From Oscillospiraceae bacterium Marseille-Q3528 (GTDB taxonomy: Bacteria; Bacillota; Clostridia; Lachnospirales; Lachnospiraceae), in contig JAGTTR010000001.1 of NCBI GenBank assembly GCA_018223385.1, positions 62,001 to 126,000 on the forward strand: a DNA stretch of 64,000 bases, given 5' to 3'. The notes beneath the pieces were generated by a model that had not been told where the DNA came from, searched no databases, and was given only the letters and a program-made list of their open reading frames with translations. Position numbers and translations under genes: made by a program. Below, one piece after another: positions 23,226-30,651 of the stretch. How positions within the stretch are numbered: position 1 is the stretch's first letter; the number at the start of each line of letters is the position of its first letter.

Positions 23226-24959
23226 TCAGCACCTCCTAAATGGGTTTGCCGCAGCTTCCACCTTTGCCACCCTGTTTGCGGAAGTAATGCGGATTGCAAA
23301 GTTTGAAAAAACATCCGGAACGTCATCCAGCTGCTTTTTTCCGGACACCGAGTATCTTTTCAACAAAGACATCATAATTCCATAAGGTTCTTTAGGTGTA
23401 TACATAGATTCATCCTTGAAAACGATGTGTTGCAATATCCAGCTAGAACATTGAAAAATCCTGGCCTCTTTATTTGTCTCTGTCGGGACGTCTGTTATAT
23501 TGCAAATCCATCCCTTTTCCTCAACCCGCTTATTCACCTCCATTGCGACGCGGTCCCCTCCGGCGTTCCGCTCAAACTCACACTCCATAACTTTGTTGTT
23601 GACCAGTGCATTTGCCGCGTTTTCGTATTGCATCTCATAGTCAGCTGTATTATCACAAACAGCATCTACGCAATAGTAATCTTCCCCGTATTTCTGCAGG
23701 ACAGGAAGAACGAAAAAATCCGTCCCCTTCCCCTTGGTATCGCATTGTGCAGTTATGATCTCTGGTTCTCCGTGTGGTAAATTTAGATATCTTCTAATCT
23801 TGTCCTCCGGGAAAACCAATCCTTCTCTTTCGATCGGCTGTTGCTTATACAGACATTGATATGATATGTCGTCCATGAGCAATTGCTGATCCTCAAAAAA
23901 TTCCTTCGTAAATCCAGAAAATTCGTAGTCAAAATTACTCTCGCCCGTTTCGGGGTCGACATCAGGAACAGAGATCACTTTCACACGCGGATTTCCAGCG
24001 TACATATTTTGGATTCTCCCAATCACGTCCTGCACGCTCCATCTCGTTGCGATATGTATCTCCTTGCAGTTATTCCCGTTCGTATCCTGTATCTTTCTTT
24101 GCCTGGCGTCTACAGCATATTTATTCCAGAGCTTTTCCAGAATCAATGGATTCAGCGCTTCTTCAATTCCTCCAATCATATCATCTACCAGAAGAAATTT
24201 AGAGGCGCGGACTTTACCTGCATTTTTACTTCCGACAGAAGTGCACTGCAAAGACGGAAACGGCTTATATTTTCCAATATTGAACTGTTCCATTTTTGCA
24301 TCAGTTCTCGTTACAAAATATTTCGGAAAAATTTCACTCCACGTATATTCATCCGTGTTTGTGACAATATCAAGAGTCCCGTCATAAAACATTCTCGTAA
24401 TATCGCTACTATGGGAATAGAACAAATTGAAATCCCTTGGATACCAGCCGATAACCGCTGTGGCAAAAAACTTTTCCGCACTGGTCTTTCCCGTTCCTGG
24501 CGGTAAGCTTATGCAAAGAATATCATATTTATCCTCAATCATTCCCTGTAGTGCATCTACAAGCCCGATTTTTGTCAGCTGCTTTCTCCTTGGCATGTAA
24601 AACCTTTCTTGCGGTTCTCTTTTTTTCTCAATATATCTGAAATAGCTATCTACAACCTTATTCTGCGCTTCCATGAGCAGTATTTTGTAAAAGACATCAA
24701 TCAATTCAAAACTCTGCTTGTTTTTGAATGCGTATTTTTCCAGGTCCCATATGGTTCCTCCGGTTTTCTGCATACAGTAGCATTCTGCGATTTCTTTTGC
24801 CCTGGAAGTAAGAAACAATCCATATTTTACGTCTCTCTCGTTCGTTATCGCCACAGAACAAGCCTCCGCGTAAGCTTCGATTACCGCTTCATCAAGCCCG
24901 TTTTTCTGTATGTAATTTTCATATTCGCGAATTGTCTGTTTCAGATTTTCAGATACCAA
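23226..24959 (-). CDS. Terminase large subunit
   Basis: A 577-residue packaging motor. The Walker A motif SLPPGTGKTS lies at 151-160, a Walker B-like FLLVDD at 255-260, and HIATRWS (coupling motif) at about 305; the RNase H-like nuclease begins near residue 395 (AQCDTKGKGTDFFVL). It cuts concatemeric DNA and pumps it into the head through the portal. The start is TTG at 24959 behind AAGGAG; no ATG fits. The small HTH gene just upstream may be its small subunit. Confidence 0.92.
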   Translation of the reverse strand: MVSENLKQTIREYENYIQKNGLDEAVIEAYAEACSVAITNERDVKYGLFLTSRAKEIAECYCMQKTGGTIWDLEKYAFKNKQSFELIDVFYKILLMEAQNKVVDSYFRYIEKKREPQERFYMPRRKQLTKIGLVDALQGMIEDKYDILCISLPPGTGKTSAEKFFATAVIGWYPRDFNLFYSHSSDITRMFYDGTLDIVTNTDEYTWSEIFPKYFVTRTDAKMEQFNIGKYKPFPSLQCTSVGSKNAGKVRASKFLLVDDMIGGIEEALNPLILEKLWNKYAVDARQRKIQDTNGNNCKEIHIATRWSVQDVIGRIQNMYAGNPRVKVISVPDVDPETGESNFDYEFSGFTKEFFEDQQLLMDDISYQCLYKQQPIEREGLVFPEDKIRRYLNLPHGEPEIITAQCDTKGKGTDFFVLPVLQKYGEDYYCVDAVCDNTADYEMQYENAANALVNNKVMECEFERNAGGDRVAMEVNKRVEEKGWICNITDVPTETNKEARIFQCSSWILQHIVFKDESMYTPKEPYGIMMSLLKRYSVSGKKQLDDVPDVFSNFAIRITSANRVAKVEAAANPFRRC

Positions 24960-24989
24960 TAGAAAAGTCTCCTTGCTGTAATAAAATCT

Positions 24990-25178
24990 TTATTTATTTT
25001 TCCACAAGTTTTTGGGCAACTCCTGCTGTAAAAAAATGATATTCGCATACTTTAAGAATGTTTTTATGCTGCACCCTATCATTTCAGCAGCCTTGGCCTG
25101 TGTTATTTTACCCTGAAGATACAATCTGTAAGCTTTCATGAATTTTTCTTTATCCAGTTTCTTTTCATTTCCGGCCAT
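24990..25178 (-). CDS. Small HTH protein upstream of terminase
   Basis: A 62-residue basic protein; start at ATG 25178 behind GAGGG. It contains KITQAKAAEMIGCSIKTFLK, an HTH like that of resolvases and small terminases. Immediately upstream of the large terminase gene (30 bases), it may recognise the packaging site as a reduced small terminase subunit, though it is shorter than the usual 100-170 residues. Confidence 0.5.
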   Translation of the reverse strand: MAGNEKKLDKEKFMKAYRLYLQGKITQAKAAEMIGCSIKTFLKYANIIFLQQELPKNLWKNK

Positions 25179-25207
25179 ATTATCCCTCACTTTTTTCATG
25201 TAAACGA

Positions 25208-25444
25208 TCAAATCTTTGTAAAAATATCCGGATTATAATTATCACGGATATAATCAACAACCTCACACAGTTTTTGTTTCACAAATTTATCATGCGCAAT
25301 TTCTGGGTAAGCATAGAAATTGCAGCTTCCAGTTTTTCCGTCTCGCTGATACTTGCGGTAATCGAAAATTATCGTAAACAGTGGAATTCTGGTGAAATTC
25401 CTTGTTTTATATCTGATCCACATATTGCAAAGCTTTTTAAACAT
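25208..25444 (-). CDS. Phage protein of unknown function, 78 aa
   Basis: Start at ATG 25444 with AAAGGA seven bases upstream. The protein is basic and aromatic at the N-terminus (MFKKLCNMWIRYKTRNFTRI) and acidic at the end. No domain is recognised. It opens the packaging operon, downstream of the tRNA cluster. Confidence 0.5.
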   Translation of the reverse strand: MFKKLCNMWIRYKTRNFTRIPLFTIIFDYRKYQRDGKTGSCNFYAYPEIAHDKFVKQKLCEVVDYIRDNYNPDIFTKI

Positions 25445-25562
25445 TTCTCCGTCCTTTCGCCAATAATCAATGGTTAGCACCCTCGGCGTTCACCTGCTCT
25501 AAAAATCGATTTTTAGTTTTCTATTCAGCAAATTATGATCCGGATACCATATAACGCTGGAA

Positions 25563-25640
25563 ACACGTAAGGGGAGAATCGAACTCCCAGAAGAGGTTTT
25601 CATCCTATCCCTGATACCATCACGAACGCGCATATCCTCT
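25563..25640 (-). pseudogene. tRNA-like remnant (T arm and GAA anticodon arm)
   Basis: A perfect T arm (GGGAG-TTCGATT-CTCCC, 25571-25587) and an anticodon-like loop ATGAAAA with GAA at 25598-25600 are present, but no acceptor stem or normal D arm can be folded. It looks like the 3' half of a decayed tRNA, possibly Phe. Confidence 0.45.
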
Positions 25641-25793
25641 ATAAACCCTGATACAGCCGTGCACTATAACCGCAACTTCAAGGATATAAACTGTAAGCCC
25701 CGGACTTGCTCATGCACCGGCTTGTCTTATCTCTACTCACAGTCAAGCTATTCGACGACATGAACATGAGCTTGCAGCGCCGCCAAAAGGGAA

Positions 25794-25865
25794 TTGGAAC
25801 ACCGGGAATCGAACCCGGGACTCTTCGGATATAAGCCGAAAGCTCTGCCTCTGAGCTATGTTCCA
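25794..25865 (-). tRNA. tRNA-Ile (anticodon UAU)
   Basis: A complete cloverleaf: acceptor TGGAACA/TGTTCCA, D arm GCTC/GAGC, anticodon stem TTCGG/CCGAA with loop CTTATAT (anticodon TAT at 34-36), T arm CCGGG-TTCGATT-CCCGG, discriminator A. It reads the AUA codon directly, which hosts normally read with a lysidine-modified tRNA. AUA is frequent in the A+T-rich phage genes. Confidence 0.9.
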
Positions 25866-25990
25866 TTGTGCGTTTCCATAAGCCGCGTGCGCCCGCATTT
25901 AAGGCACTGACACAGTGCATCACTTATGACTATTTTTATTTTCGCAGGGCATCCGCCAGTCACCTGCTAGTTGGGCGCTATCCAACCACA

Positions 25991-26080
25991 TGGGGAAGAG
26001 AGGAATTGAACCTCCATTGTTTACCACATGGGAACTGATTTACAGTCAGCCGCAGAACAACCAATATCTGCATCTTCCCC
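25991..26080 (-). tRNA. tRNA-Tyr (anticodon GUA)
   Basis: Acceptor GGGGAAG/CTTCCCC, D arm GCAG/CTGC, anticodon stem GCTGA/TCAGT with loop CTGTAAA, a long class-II variable arm as in bacterial tRNA-Tyr, T loop TTCAATT, discriminator A. Complete and probably functional. Confidence 0.88.
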
Positions 26081-26247
26081 TGAATTGCATATGCCTTTCG
26101 GCGTTTTAGGTGATATGCAAGCACCTGACAGCCCTTACGTGACTGTCGAACGGATTTTATTGTCTTGTCTGACATTTATTGAGAGGAGTATCATATGCGT
26201 GCTGCCTGTAACAGCGATAACCGAAATTACCGGATGATTTTCACAAA

Positions 26248-26297
26248 ACCCACCGGGGAGTTTTGACTTCCCCTTTTATCAGCTCATGCTAGTGGGT
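26248..26297 (-). other. 50-nt three-way-junction element in the tRNA cluster
   Basis: ACCCAC at one end pairs with GTGGGT at the other. Two hairpins lie inside: AGC-ATGA-GCT and GGGGA/TCCCC with a 9-base loop. It lies between tRNA-Tyr and tRNA-Gln and has acceptor-like closing pairs but no T loop, so it is not a normal tRNA. Possibly a tRNA-derived or processing element. Confidence 0.4.
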
Positions 26298-26339
26298 AGA
26301 AGGAATCTCGTGAAATGACACGGGTGGGATTTCTCCCAG

Positions 26340-26410
26340 CTGAGCTTGCCGGATTCGAACCGGCGCTGCAGGAGTCAAAGTCCTGTGCCTTACCGCTTGG
26401 CTAAAGCCCA
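26340..26410 (-). tRNA. tRNA-Gln (anticodon UUG)
   Basis: Acceptor TGGGCTT/AAGCTCA (one G-U), D arm GCC/GGC, anticodon stem CAGGA/TCCTG with loop CTTTGAC, T arm GCCGG-TTCGAAT-CCGGC, discriminator G. The first ten bases overlap the 3' end of the small gene at 26401-26571, including its TAG stop. Confidence 0.92.
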
Positions 26411-26571
26411 TTGTCTTTGCGCTGTTGTTCGTGGTCGAACTGGCAGCGCATCATCTTTGCTATGTTGGATCTTTCCTGTCGAATTCCATGCCCCTGTCTA
26501 AATAAATCACATTCAAGGATCCTTCCGCAGAACTGGCACTCGTCATTGATTTCTTTTCCCTGGACTCGCAT
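26401..26571 (-). CDS. 56-aa cysteine-motif protein upstream of tRNA-Gln
   Basis: ATG at 26571 overlaps the MazG-like stop (TAATG) and has GGAGG nine bases upstream inside that gene. It codes 56 residues with ECQFCG near residue 11, a further Cys near 21 and RCQF near 42, suggesting a small zinc-binding protein. The stop codon lies in the 5' end of tRNA-Gln, so mRNA and tRNA share sequence and processing of the tRNA would trim the mRNA end. Confidence 0.6.
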   Translation of the reverse strand: MRVQGKEINDECQFCGRILECDLFRQGHGIRQERSNIAKMMRCQFDHEQQRKDNGL

Positions 26572-26951
26572 TATACATCACCCTCCGTCCGGTGATTCGC
26601 AAGGTAAGTATCGAATCCTTCCGGGTACCGTGCTTTCAATTTTTCCACATTCATTTTCAAGATTTCGTCCAGCTCCCACCCGAAGGATTCACACAGCATT
26701 GCCAAGTACCAGGCTATATCCCCTGCTTCTTTCTTTGCGTGCTCAATGTCCAATTCTTTTTCGTGGAATACCCACTTCTTAATCATGTCATTGAACTCAC
26801 CAACCTCGCCGGACAATCCCAGGCATGCGTTTATTATTCCTCCAAAATCTTTGCATTCCGTGTGAAATTCAGCAGTCGCTTCATGCAGTCTGTTAATTGC
26901 CATCCTGTCATTTGTTCTCATTGCCAATTTCTGATATTCGTTTCCTGTCAT
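26571..26951 (-). CDS. MazG-like nucleotide pyrophosphohydrolase
   Basis: A 126-residue all-alpha enzyme of the MazG/MazG-like family. The metal-binding motif is seen as GLSGEVGEFNDMIKKWVFH (about 44-62, EVGE) with KKEAGDIAWYLAMLCESFGW (about 75-94) supplying the second acidic cluster. Such phage enzymes hydrolyse NTPs or (p)ppGpp and can blunt host stress signals. Its ATG overlaps the antirepressor stop (ATGA), so the genes are coupled. Confidence 0.8.
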   Translation of the reverse strand: MTGNEYQKLAMRTNDRMAINRLHEATAEFHTECKDFGGIINACLGLSGEVGEFNDMIKKWVFHEKELDIEHAKKEAGDIAWYLAMLCESFGWELDEILKMNVEKLKARYPEGFDTYLANHRTEGDV

Positions 26952-27670
26952 TTATCTATACCTCCAACAAGTAGTCTGAATGTCTCTTTCCCTTTTACCG
27001 TCACAAACGTCTGCACATTTGAATATCCAAACGGTGTTGAAAAGTCTTTCATCTGGAACAAACCTGATTTTCTATGTGTTTCATATGGTTTTAACATGTT
27101 GTGTCTATCCCGATACACATACTTGTTATCAATCAGCCATTGTGTGAACTGCCGCGGTGGAATGTGAAGCTCCTTTGCTGTATCCCGGAACGTGGTAAGC
27201 AATTTACTGTCAATCAGGTTGTCAAAATATTCCGCCTTAGGCTTCATTTCAACAATCTTCGCTTCTTTTTCGGCAATAATTTTGTTTGCTACAATCAGAG
27301 CATTTGCAACAATCTGTTCTGGTGTCATTTGTTCCTGATTCTGGATGTATCCACCATTCTTGCGGATGGACGGAAGGATTTCTGAAGTCACCCAACGTTT
27401 AAACTCTTTTGCCTTCTCCAACTTGCTTCCAAAAATCAAGGAGTACAATCCACTTTCGCTAATCACCATCGTTTCCTGCGTTCCAGAGGTACTGCTCACC
27501 GGGCAGAGCCTCTTGTCCTCATCATCAACGTTATGTCTTAATGCGGAGTACAAATCCTTGTATCCTAATGCTCTGGACACATCGTTCCCTACAAACCATG
27601 GCTCATTATCAATTACAATCGTTCTGATTGCCCCAAATTCTGGATTTTCAAAAATCTTTAACTCATTCAT
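26948..27670 (-). CDS. Phage antirepressor (Bro-N plus KilA-C)
   Basis: A 240-residue protein. Residues 1-105 form a Bro-N domain (LKIFENPEFGAIRTIVIDN, FVGNDVSRALGYKD, YSLIFGSKLEKAKEFKRWVT, VLPSIRKNGGYI-like end). Residues about 140-235 form an ANT/KilA-C domain (RDTAKELHIPPRQFTQWLID, then LFQMKDF and TPFGYSNVQTFVTVKGKETF). Such proteins bind repressors or DNA and promote induction. Upstream lies the structured element at 27708-27765, which would be in its 5' leader. Confidence 0.88.
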   Translation of the reverse strand: MNELKIFENPEFGAIRTIVIDNEPWFVGNDVSRALGYKDLYSALRHNVDDEDKRLCPVSSTSGTQETMVISESGLYSLIFGSKLEKAKEFKRWVTSEILPSIRKNGGYIQNQEQMTPEQIVANALIVANKIIAEKEAKIVEMKPKAEYFDNLIDSKLLTTFRDTAKELHIPPRQFTQWLIDNKYVYRDRHNMLKPYETHRKSGLFQMKDFSTPFGYSNVQTFVTVKGKETFRLLVGGIDK

Positions 27671-27707
27671 GTTTATACCTGCCTTTCTGGTATTTCGCCT
27701 TATTGTT

Positions 27708-27765
27708 ATGGCAGTAAAACTGTTAAGGCTTACAGCTTTCGGGTGTACATCCCTATTACTGCCAT
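27708..27765 (-). ncRNA. Structured 58-nt leader element (three-way junction)
   Basis: ATGGCAGTAA and TTACTGCCAT form a perfect 10-bp closing stem. Inside are GGGATGTACACCC and CTGT...ACAG hairpins, giving a three-way junction. It starts 38 bases before the antirepressor ATG and would be in the 5' leader. The hammerhead core CUGAUGA is absent. It may be a cis-regulatory RNA or a site for a phage protein. Confidence 0.4.
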
Positions 27766-27910
27766 GTAGTCTTTTTGTTTTTGCGGAAATTTGGGTGACT
27801 TAGTAGGCCACCCTGGGGCCATCCATCAGACCCCCTCCCGGCTCTAATTGCATTAAATTCTTGTTCAATTATTTGTATTTTAATGCAATTTGCACTGTAT
27901 ATCATTCACC

Positions 27911-27938
27911 ATGTCGCAAAATGATTGTTTTGCGACAT
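27911..27938. repeat. 11-bp palindrome after the 27.9-kb gene
   Basis: ATGTCGCAAAA (27911-27921) and TTTTGCGACAT (27928-27938) are perfectly inverted with a 6-base loop. No T run follows. A second inverted pair, AATTGCATTAAA with TTTTAATGCAATT, spans about 27846-27893. Both fit protein-binding or RNA-processing sites. Confidence 0.55.
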
Positions 27939-27939
27939 G

Positions 27940-28635
27940 CTACACGTCTTTATCTGTGAAATAATGCCCATTTTCTGGGCTTTCCAGCACCTTCGAATTG
28001 TTTGTGAATTGTGTATTACTTTTGTCCTCTAATTGTTTGTCATTCACATTCAATTTGGGCAGCTGTTCAGCTGTCAATGGAGTGCTCTTCTGCCTGTTGC
28101 TGTCCGCAGTATACGGACTTGCCCACCCAAACTGTCTGTTCAGGACGGCTATTGTACCAACGGGATTCCTCTTTCCGTCTACCAGCTTATTGGACAGGCT
28201 TTCCTCCCTGTACGCCCTTAATTTTTCATAGATTTCGATAGGGGTGTGACTTAATTTTACGTACCCATTACCCCAAGCGCTTATCAAATCAACACCTATA
28301 CCAGTTAAAGCACTAAACCCAATCATAGATATTTCCTTGTTGTATTTTAAGCACATATCATAGATATATATATCTAATACATAATTAACTTTATCATAAT
28401 CATAAACACCATCTGGTATATTATAAACTATATTACCATTGCCTATTAACGGGGTATCTCTTTTAAGTTTAGTAGTACCTTGGAATACATGTTTATAAAT
28501 ATATCTAAGCCCAGCAGTCCATGTACTTTGAGGTATATTAAACAGATCGTCAATGTTATTTTCTTCGCAGAACATGGACAGATAAAGCTGTATATCATTC
28601 TCAAATACTTCTGTTTCCTGTTTTACCTTTTCCAT
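27940..28635 (-). CDS. Conserved-looking phage protein, possible DNA-binding or packaging role
   Basis: A 231-residue protein (MEKVKQETEVFENDIQLYLS ...). The N-terminal half is rich in Tyr, Asn and Ile. The segment about 115-175 (SMIGFSALTGIGVDLISAWG, then LRAYREESLSNKLVDGKRNP) reads like a helix-turn-helix followed by a short basic motif, and VLNRQFGW ends the conserved part. The C-terminal 50 residues are polar and likely disordered. Proteins of this type recur in Firmicutes phages; a small-terminase or replication-associated role is possible, but I cannot assign it. GGAGG precedes ATG. Confidence 0.55.
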   Translation of the reverse strand: MEKVKQETEVFENDIQLYLSMFCEENNIDDLFNIPQSTWTAGLRYIYKHVFQGTTKLKRDTPLIGNGNIVYNIPDGVYDYDKVNYVLDIYIYDMCLKYNKEISMIGFSALTGIGVDLISAWGNGYVKLSHTPIEIYEKLRAYREESLSNKLVDGKRNPVGTIAVLNRQFGWASPYTADSNRQKSTPLTAEQLPKLNVNDKQLEDKSNTQFTNNSKVLESPENGHYFTDKDV

Positions 28636-28655
28636 GATATCCTCCTATTTTGGCA

Positions 28656-28724
28656 AATAAAAAAGCTCACAATCCAAGCATATACATGATATAATACAAT
28701 ACCTGCATATACTGGACTGTGAGC
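28656..28724 (-). terminator. Terminator-like hairpin with large loop
   Basis: On the minus strand GCTCACA and TCCA pair with TGGA and TGTGAGC (11 pairs, one mismatch) across a 36-base loop, followed by TTTTTTAT. It stands just ahead of the gene at 28635, so it could act as an attenuator. The loop contains GATATAATAC on the plus strand. Confidence 0.55.
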
Positions 28725-29416
28725 GCTTATTTGTGTTTCTGCCGTCCCTGCTCTTCTACCTATCCATTCAACGGCTTGTTTTCCCCTAATCGGCAGCCAG
28801 GCAAACCTCTTGGATTCGGATTTGATTGTTGATTTATATATAACACATGGATTTTACAATGTCAACCCTATAAATTTTATCTTTATCGCATTTTGTGGAT
28901 TATCAGCGATCCGGTGCGTTCTGGCGGATCCAGCATCCGAAAATCATCAAAAACAGCTTTGTTTATCTGTTTTTCAAAAATCAAAAACTTGTTTTCTGTT
29001 TTCACCGGTGCGATTTTCGCACTATATGTATTTCCTTCCCTTACCTTCCCTAACCTTACCTAAACTAACCTTACCTATGTATACAAACCGTATACAGAAC
29101 TGGAACTATGCACAACTCCGTAATTCGATTACTGCATTTTGTTGTCTATAATTTACAGTTTCAAACGTTCGTCCGGTGTCTGCGATCTCGTGTTTTATTC
29201 TGGTTAGCATCCTCTAATCAATCGTGAAAATAACAGTAGTCATAGGCTGGTTTCTGGCTGTTTATTGTTTATCCTGCACAAAAACAGGCTTGTTTTCCGG
29301 TTCCGGAGGGTCTGGAGCTGGTGAAAGCCGGTGCCGTCAGCATCGAAACGCCATGAAAAACAGGGGTAAAAAGCGAAAAAACAGATAAAAAAAGAGATGG
29401 TAAAAAGAAGGGCAAA
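28725..29416. other. Gene-poor 700-base stretch
   Basis: No convincing gene on either strand. It contains a hairpin GCCGT/ACGGC followed by TTGTTTTC (28741-28783, plus strand) and a purine/pyrimidine-skewed tract at 29032-29077 built from short TTACC/TAACC units (CCTTACC, CCTAACC, ACTAACC). The place is where replication genes are expected, so this could be the scar of a deletion or a replication-origin-like tract. Confidence 0.5.
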
Positions 29417-29452
29417 AAAAGAGAAAAGAGAACAAGTTTTTCGCCTGTTCTC
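29417..29452 (-). terminator. Intrinsic terminator after the 51-aa gene
   Basis: AAAGAGAACA pairs with TGTTCTCTTT around an 11-base loop, followed by TCTCTTTTTTT on the minus strand, just behind the gene ending at 29466. Confidence 0.85.
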
Positions 29453-29465
29453 TTTCCTTTTGGTG

Positions 29466-29621
29466 TTACTCTTCCATGTTCTTTTCCGTTTCCGTAAGCC
29501 CTGCGGAATGTTTACGGATTTCTTTGTTCATTTCCCGAACCTCTTCAATGGTCTGGCATTTGTCAGTCGCTGTCGTGATCAGCCAGGAAATAAACTGCAA
29601 CTGCTTATCCGTCATGTTCAT
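29466..29621 (-). CDS. 51-aa helical phage protein
   Basis: ATG at 29621 follows AAAGGGG at six bases and opens 51 codons (MNMTDKQLQFISWLITTATD ... TETEKNMEE). It is an amphipathic, charged helix with one Cys and no membrane span. A good terminator follows. Unknown function; small helical proteins of this sort are frequent in Clostridial phage control regions. Confidence 0.6.
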   Translation of the reverse strand: MNMTDKQLQFISWLITTATDKCQTIEEVREMNKEIRKHSAGLTETEKNMEE

Positions 29622-29704
29622 ATGTTCCCCTTTCTCCCTTTCGGGTTATTGCCTTTCGACAATATTATAATACACCGTTTTTAATGTCGTGTCAATATGT
29701 ATTT

Positions 29705-30087
29705 ACATTATTTTTAATGTTTTTATTTTTGCTCATCCTCTACATATTTTATAATGTTTCCCGGCTGCATATCCAACAATGTACATATTTTATCAAGCGC
29801 AATAATTCCGACCATCTCGCCATGACGTAATGACTGTATAGCATTTTCACCCAAAAGCTTTTCTTTTCTTAGCTTTGTTGTAGTATATCCGTTCTCTTTC
29901 AATGTGTCCAGCACGTCAATTTTATATTTCAGCATGTTTTCACCTCCATAATATAGATATTTTTATTTTACATTACTTTTGAATTATTTTCAATAGCTTT
30001 ACATTATAAATAATGCACAAATATTTATAGTTTTAAATGCTTTATTTTCAGTGTATTCGTGCATTGAAATTACATTATAAATAATGT
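29705..30087. promoter_or_regulatory. Operator array around the 29.7-kb Cro-like gene
   Basis: The palindrome ACATTA-N4-TAATGT occurs at 29705-29720 (just after the gene), 30001-30016 (last base changed) and 30072-30087, with a degenerate copy at 29970-29985. They flank the HTH gene at 29723-29935, pointing to autoregulation. Confidence 0.72.
29723..29935 (-). CDS. Cro/CI-type HTH regulator
   Basis: A 70-residue XRE-type regulator. MLKYKIDVLDTLKENGYTTT leads to the HTH (KLRKEKLLGENAIQSLRHGE) and LDKICTLLDMQPGNIIKYV, the usual pattern of small Cro-like proteins such as HTH_26. It lacks any effector domain. AGGTG stands upstream of ATG. The surrounding ACATTA-N4-TAATGT sites are the obvious binding sites. 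It is a third regulator of this class in the prophage. Confidence 0.8.
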   Translation of the reverse strand: MLKYKIDVLDTLKENGYTTTKLRKEKLLGENAIQSLRHGEMVGIIALDKICTLLDMQPGNIIKYVEDEQK

Positions 30088-30113
30088 ATCACAAAACCAT
30101 CGAATGAAGGCCA

Positions 30114-30263
30114 TCAATGTTTCAACTGGCTGTTGTTTGCGGTGAACACCAATGACCTTGTTGCGTAGGTTGACCGGCCAAGTTCATACACAAGCTGCTC
30201 TCTTGTCATTTCCGGGTTGCTTTTCTTCACATACTGTAAAATTCTGTCAATTTCATTCATCAT
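30114..30263 (-). CDS. 49-aa phage protein
   Basis: ATG at 30263 overlaps the TGA of the metallopeptidase gene (ATGA) behind GAGGTG. The 49 residues (MMNEIDRILQYVKKSNPEMT ...) begin with a helix and contain REQLVYELGRSTYATRSLV, which could be a short DNA-binding helix pair. Coupled translation with the peptidase gene suggests a common role. Confidence 0.55.
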   Translation of the reverse strand: MMNEIDRILQYVKKSNPEMTREQLVYELGRSTYATRSLVFTANNSQLKH

Positions 30264-30586
30264 GCTACACCTCGATTCTTTGTTATGATCGTCATTAAAT
30301 CATCCAGTAAATACACCAGATCGGCGCCGTACAGACTGATCCAGTCCGCCAGATGCTCTTCCTGCTCCAGCGGCATATGAACATCAAATGAGAAGCAAAA
30401 GCAATGACACAGTTCATGTGCTACTACACGGCGCAATTTTGCCCCTTTAAGCCATTTTGATATATAAACCGTAGAAGTATTGGCATCGGTCACAGCAAGG
30501 CTATATGAGCCGTCTGAACGCTTTAGGGATGTATCCCAAGAATCCACAAATCTTATTCTCCACCATATTCCATTGATCTCAAACAT
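30260..30586 (-). CDS. ImmA/IrrE-like zinc metallopeptidase
   Basis: A 108-residue protein; start at the second ATG (30586) since AAAGGA abuts the first one. It carries VVAHELCHCFCFSF at about 55-68, an HEXXH zinc site, with a downstream Glu in EQEEHLADWISLYG as third ligand. Small peptidases of this type (ImmA/IrrE, M78-like) cleave phage or mobile-element repressors to trigger induction. It lies among repressors and antirepressors, which supports that reading. Confidence 0.7.
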   Translation of the reverse strand: MFEINGIWWRIRFVDSWDTSLKRSDGSYSLAVTDANTSTVYISKWLKGAKLRRVVAHELCHCFCFSFDVHMPLEQEEHLADWISLYGADLVYLLDDLMTIITKNRGVA

Positions 30587-30651
30587 ATTATTCATTCCTT
30601 TCTCACGTAAAAAGAACCACCAGCCGAATATTGGTTGATGGTTCTTTGGTA

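Noticed and set aside
25563..25640. Functional tRNA-Phe
   Set aside because: T arm and GAA anticodon loop are present, but the acceptor strands do not pair and the D arm cannot be formed.
26195..26266. 23-codon plus-strand frame with GAGAGGAG upstream in the tRNA cluster
   Set aside because: The ribosome site is good, but the frame is very short, lies over structured RNA elements and resembles no protein I know.
27708..27765. Hammerhead or other self-cleaving ribozyme
   Set aside because: A GAAA follows one hairpin, but the CUGAUGA core and a cleavage triplet in the right place are missing on both strands.
28725..29416. CRISPR array in the TTACC-rich tract
   Set aside because: The units are only 5-8 bases, lack regular spacers and have no cas genes nearby; no CRISPR array was seen anywhere in the window.
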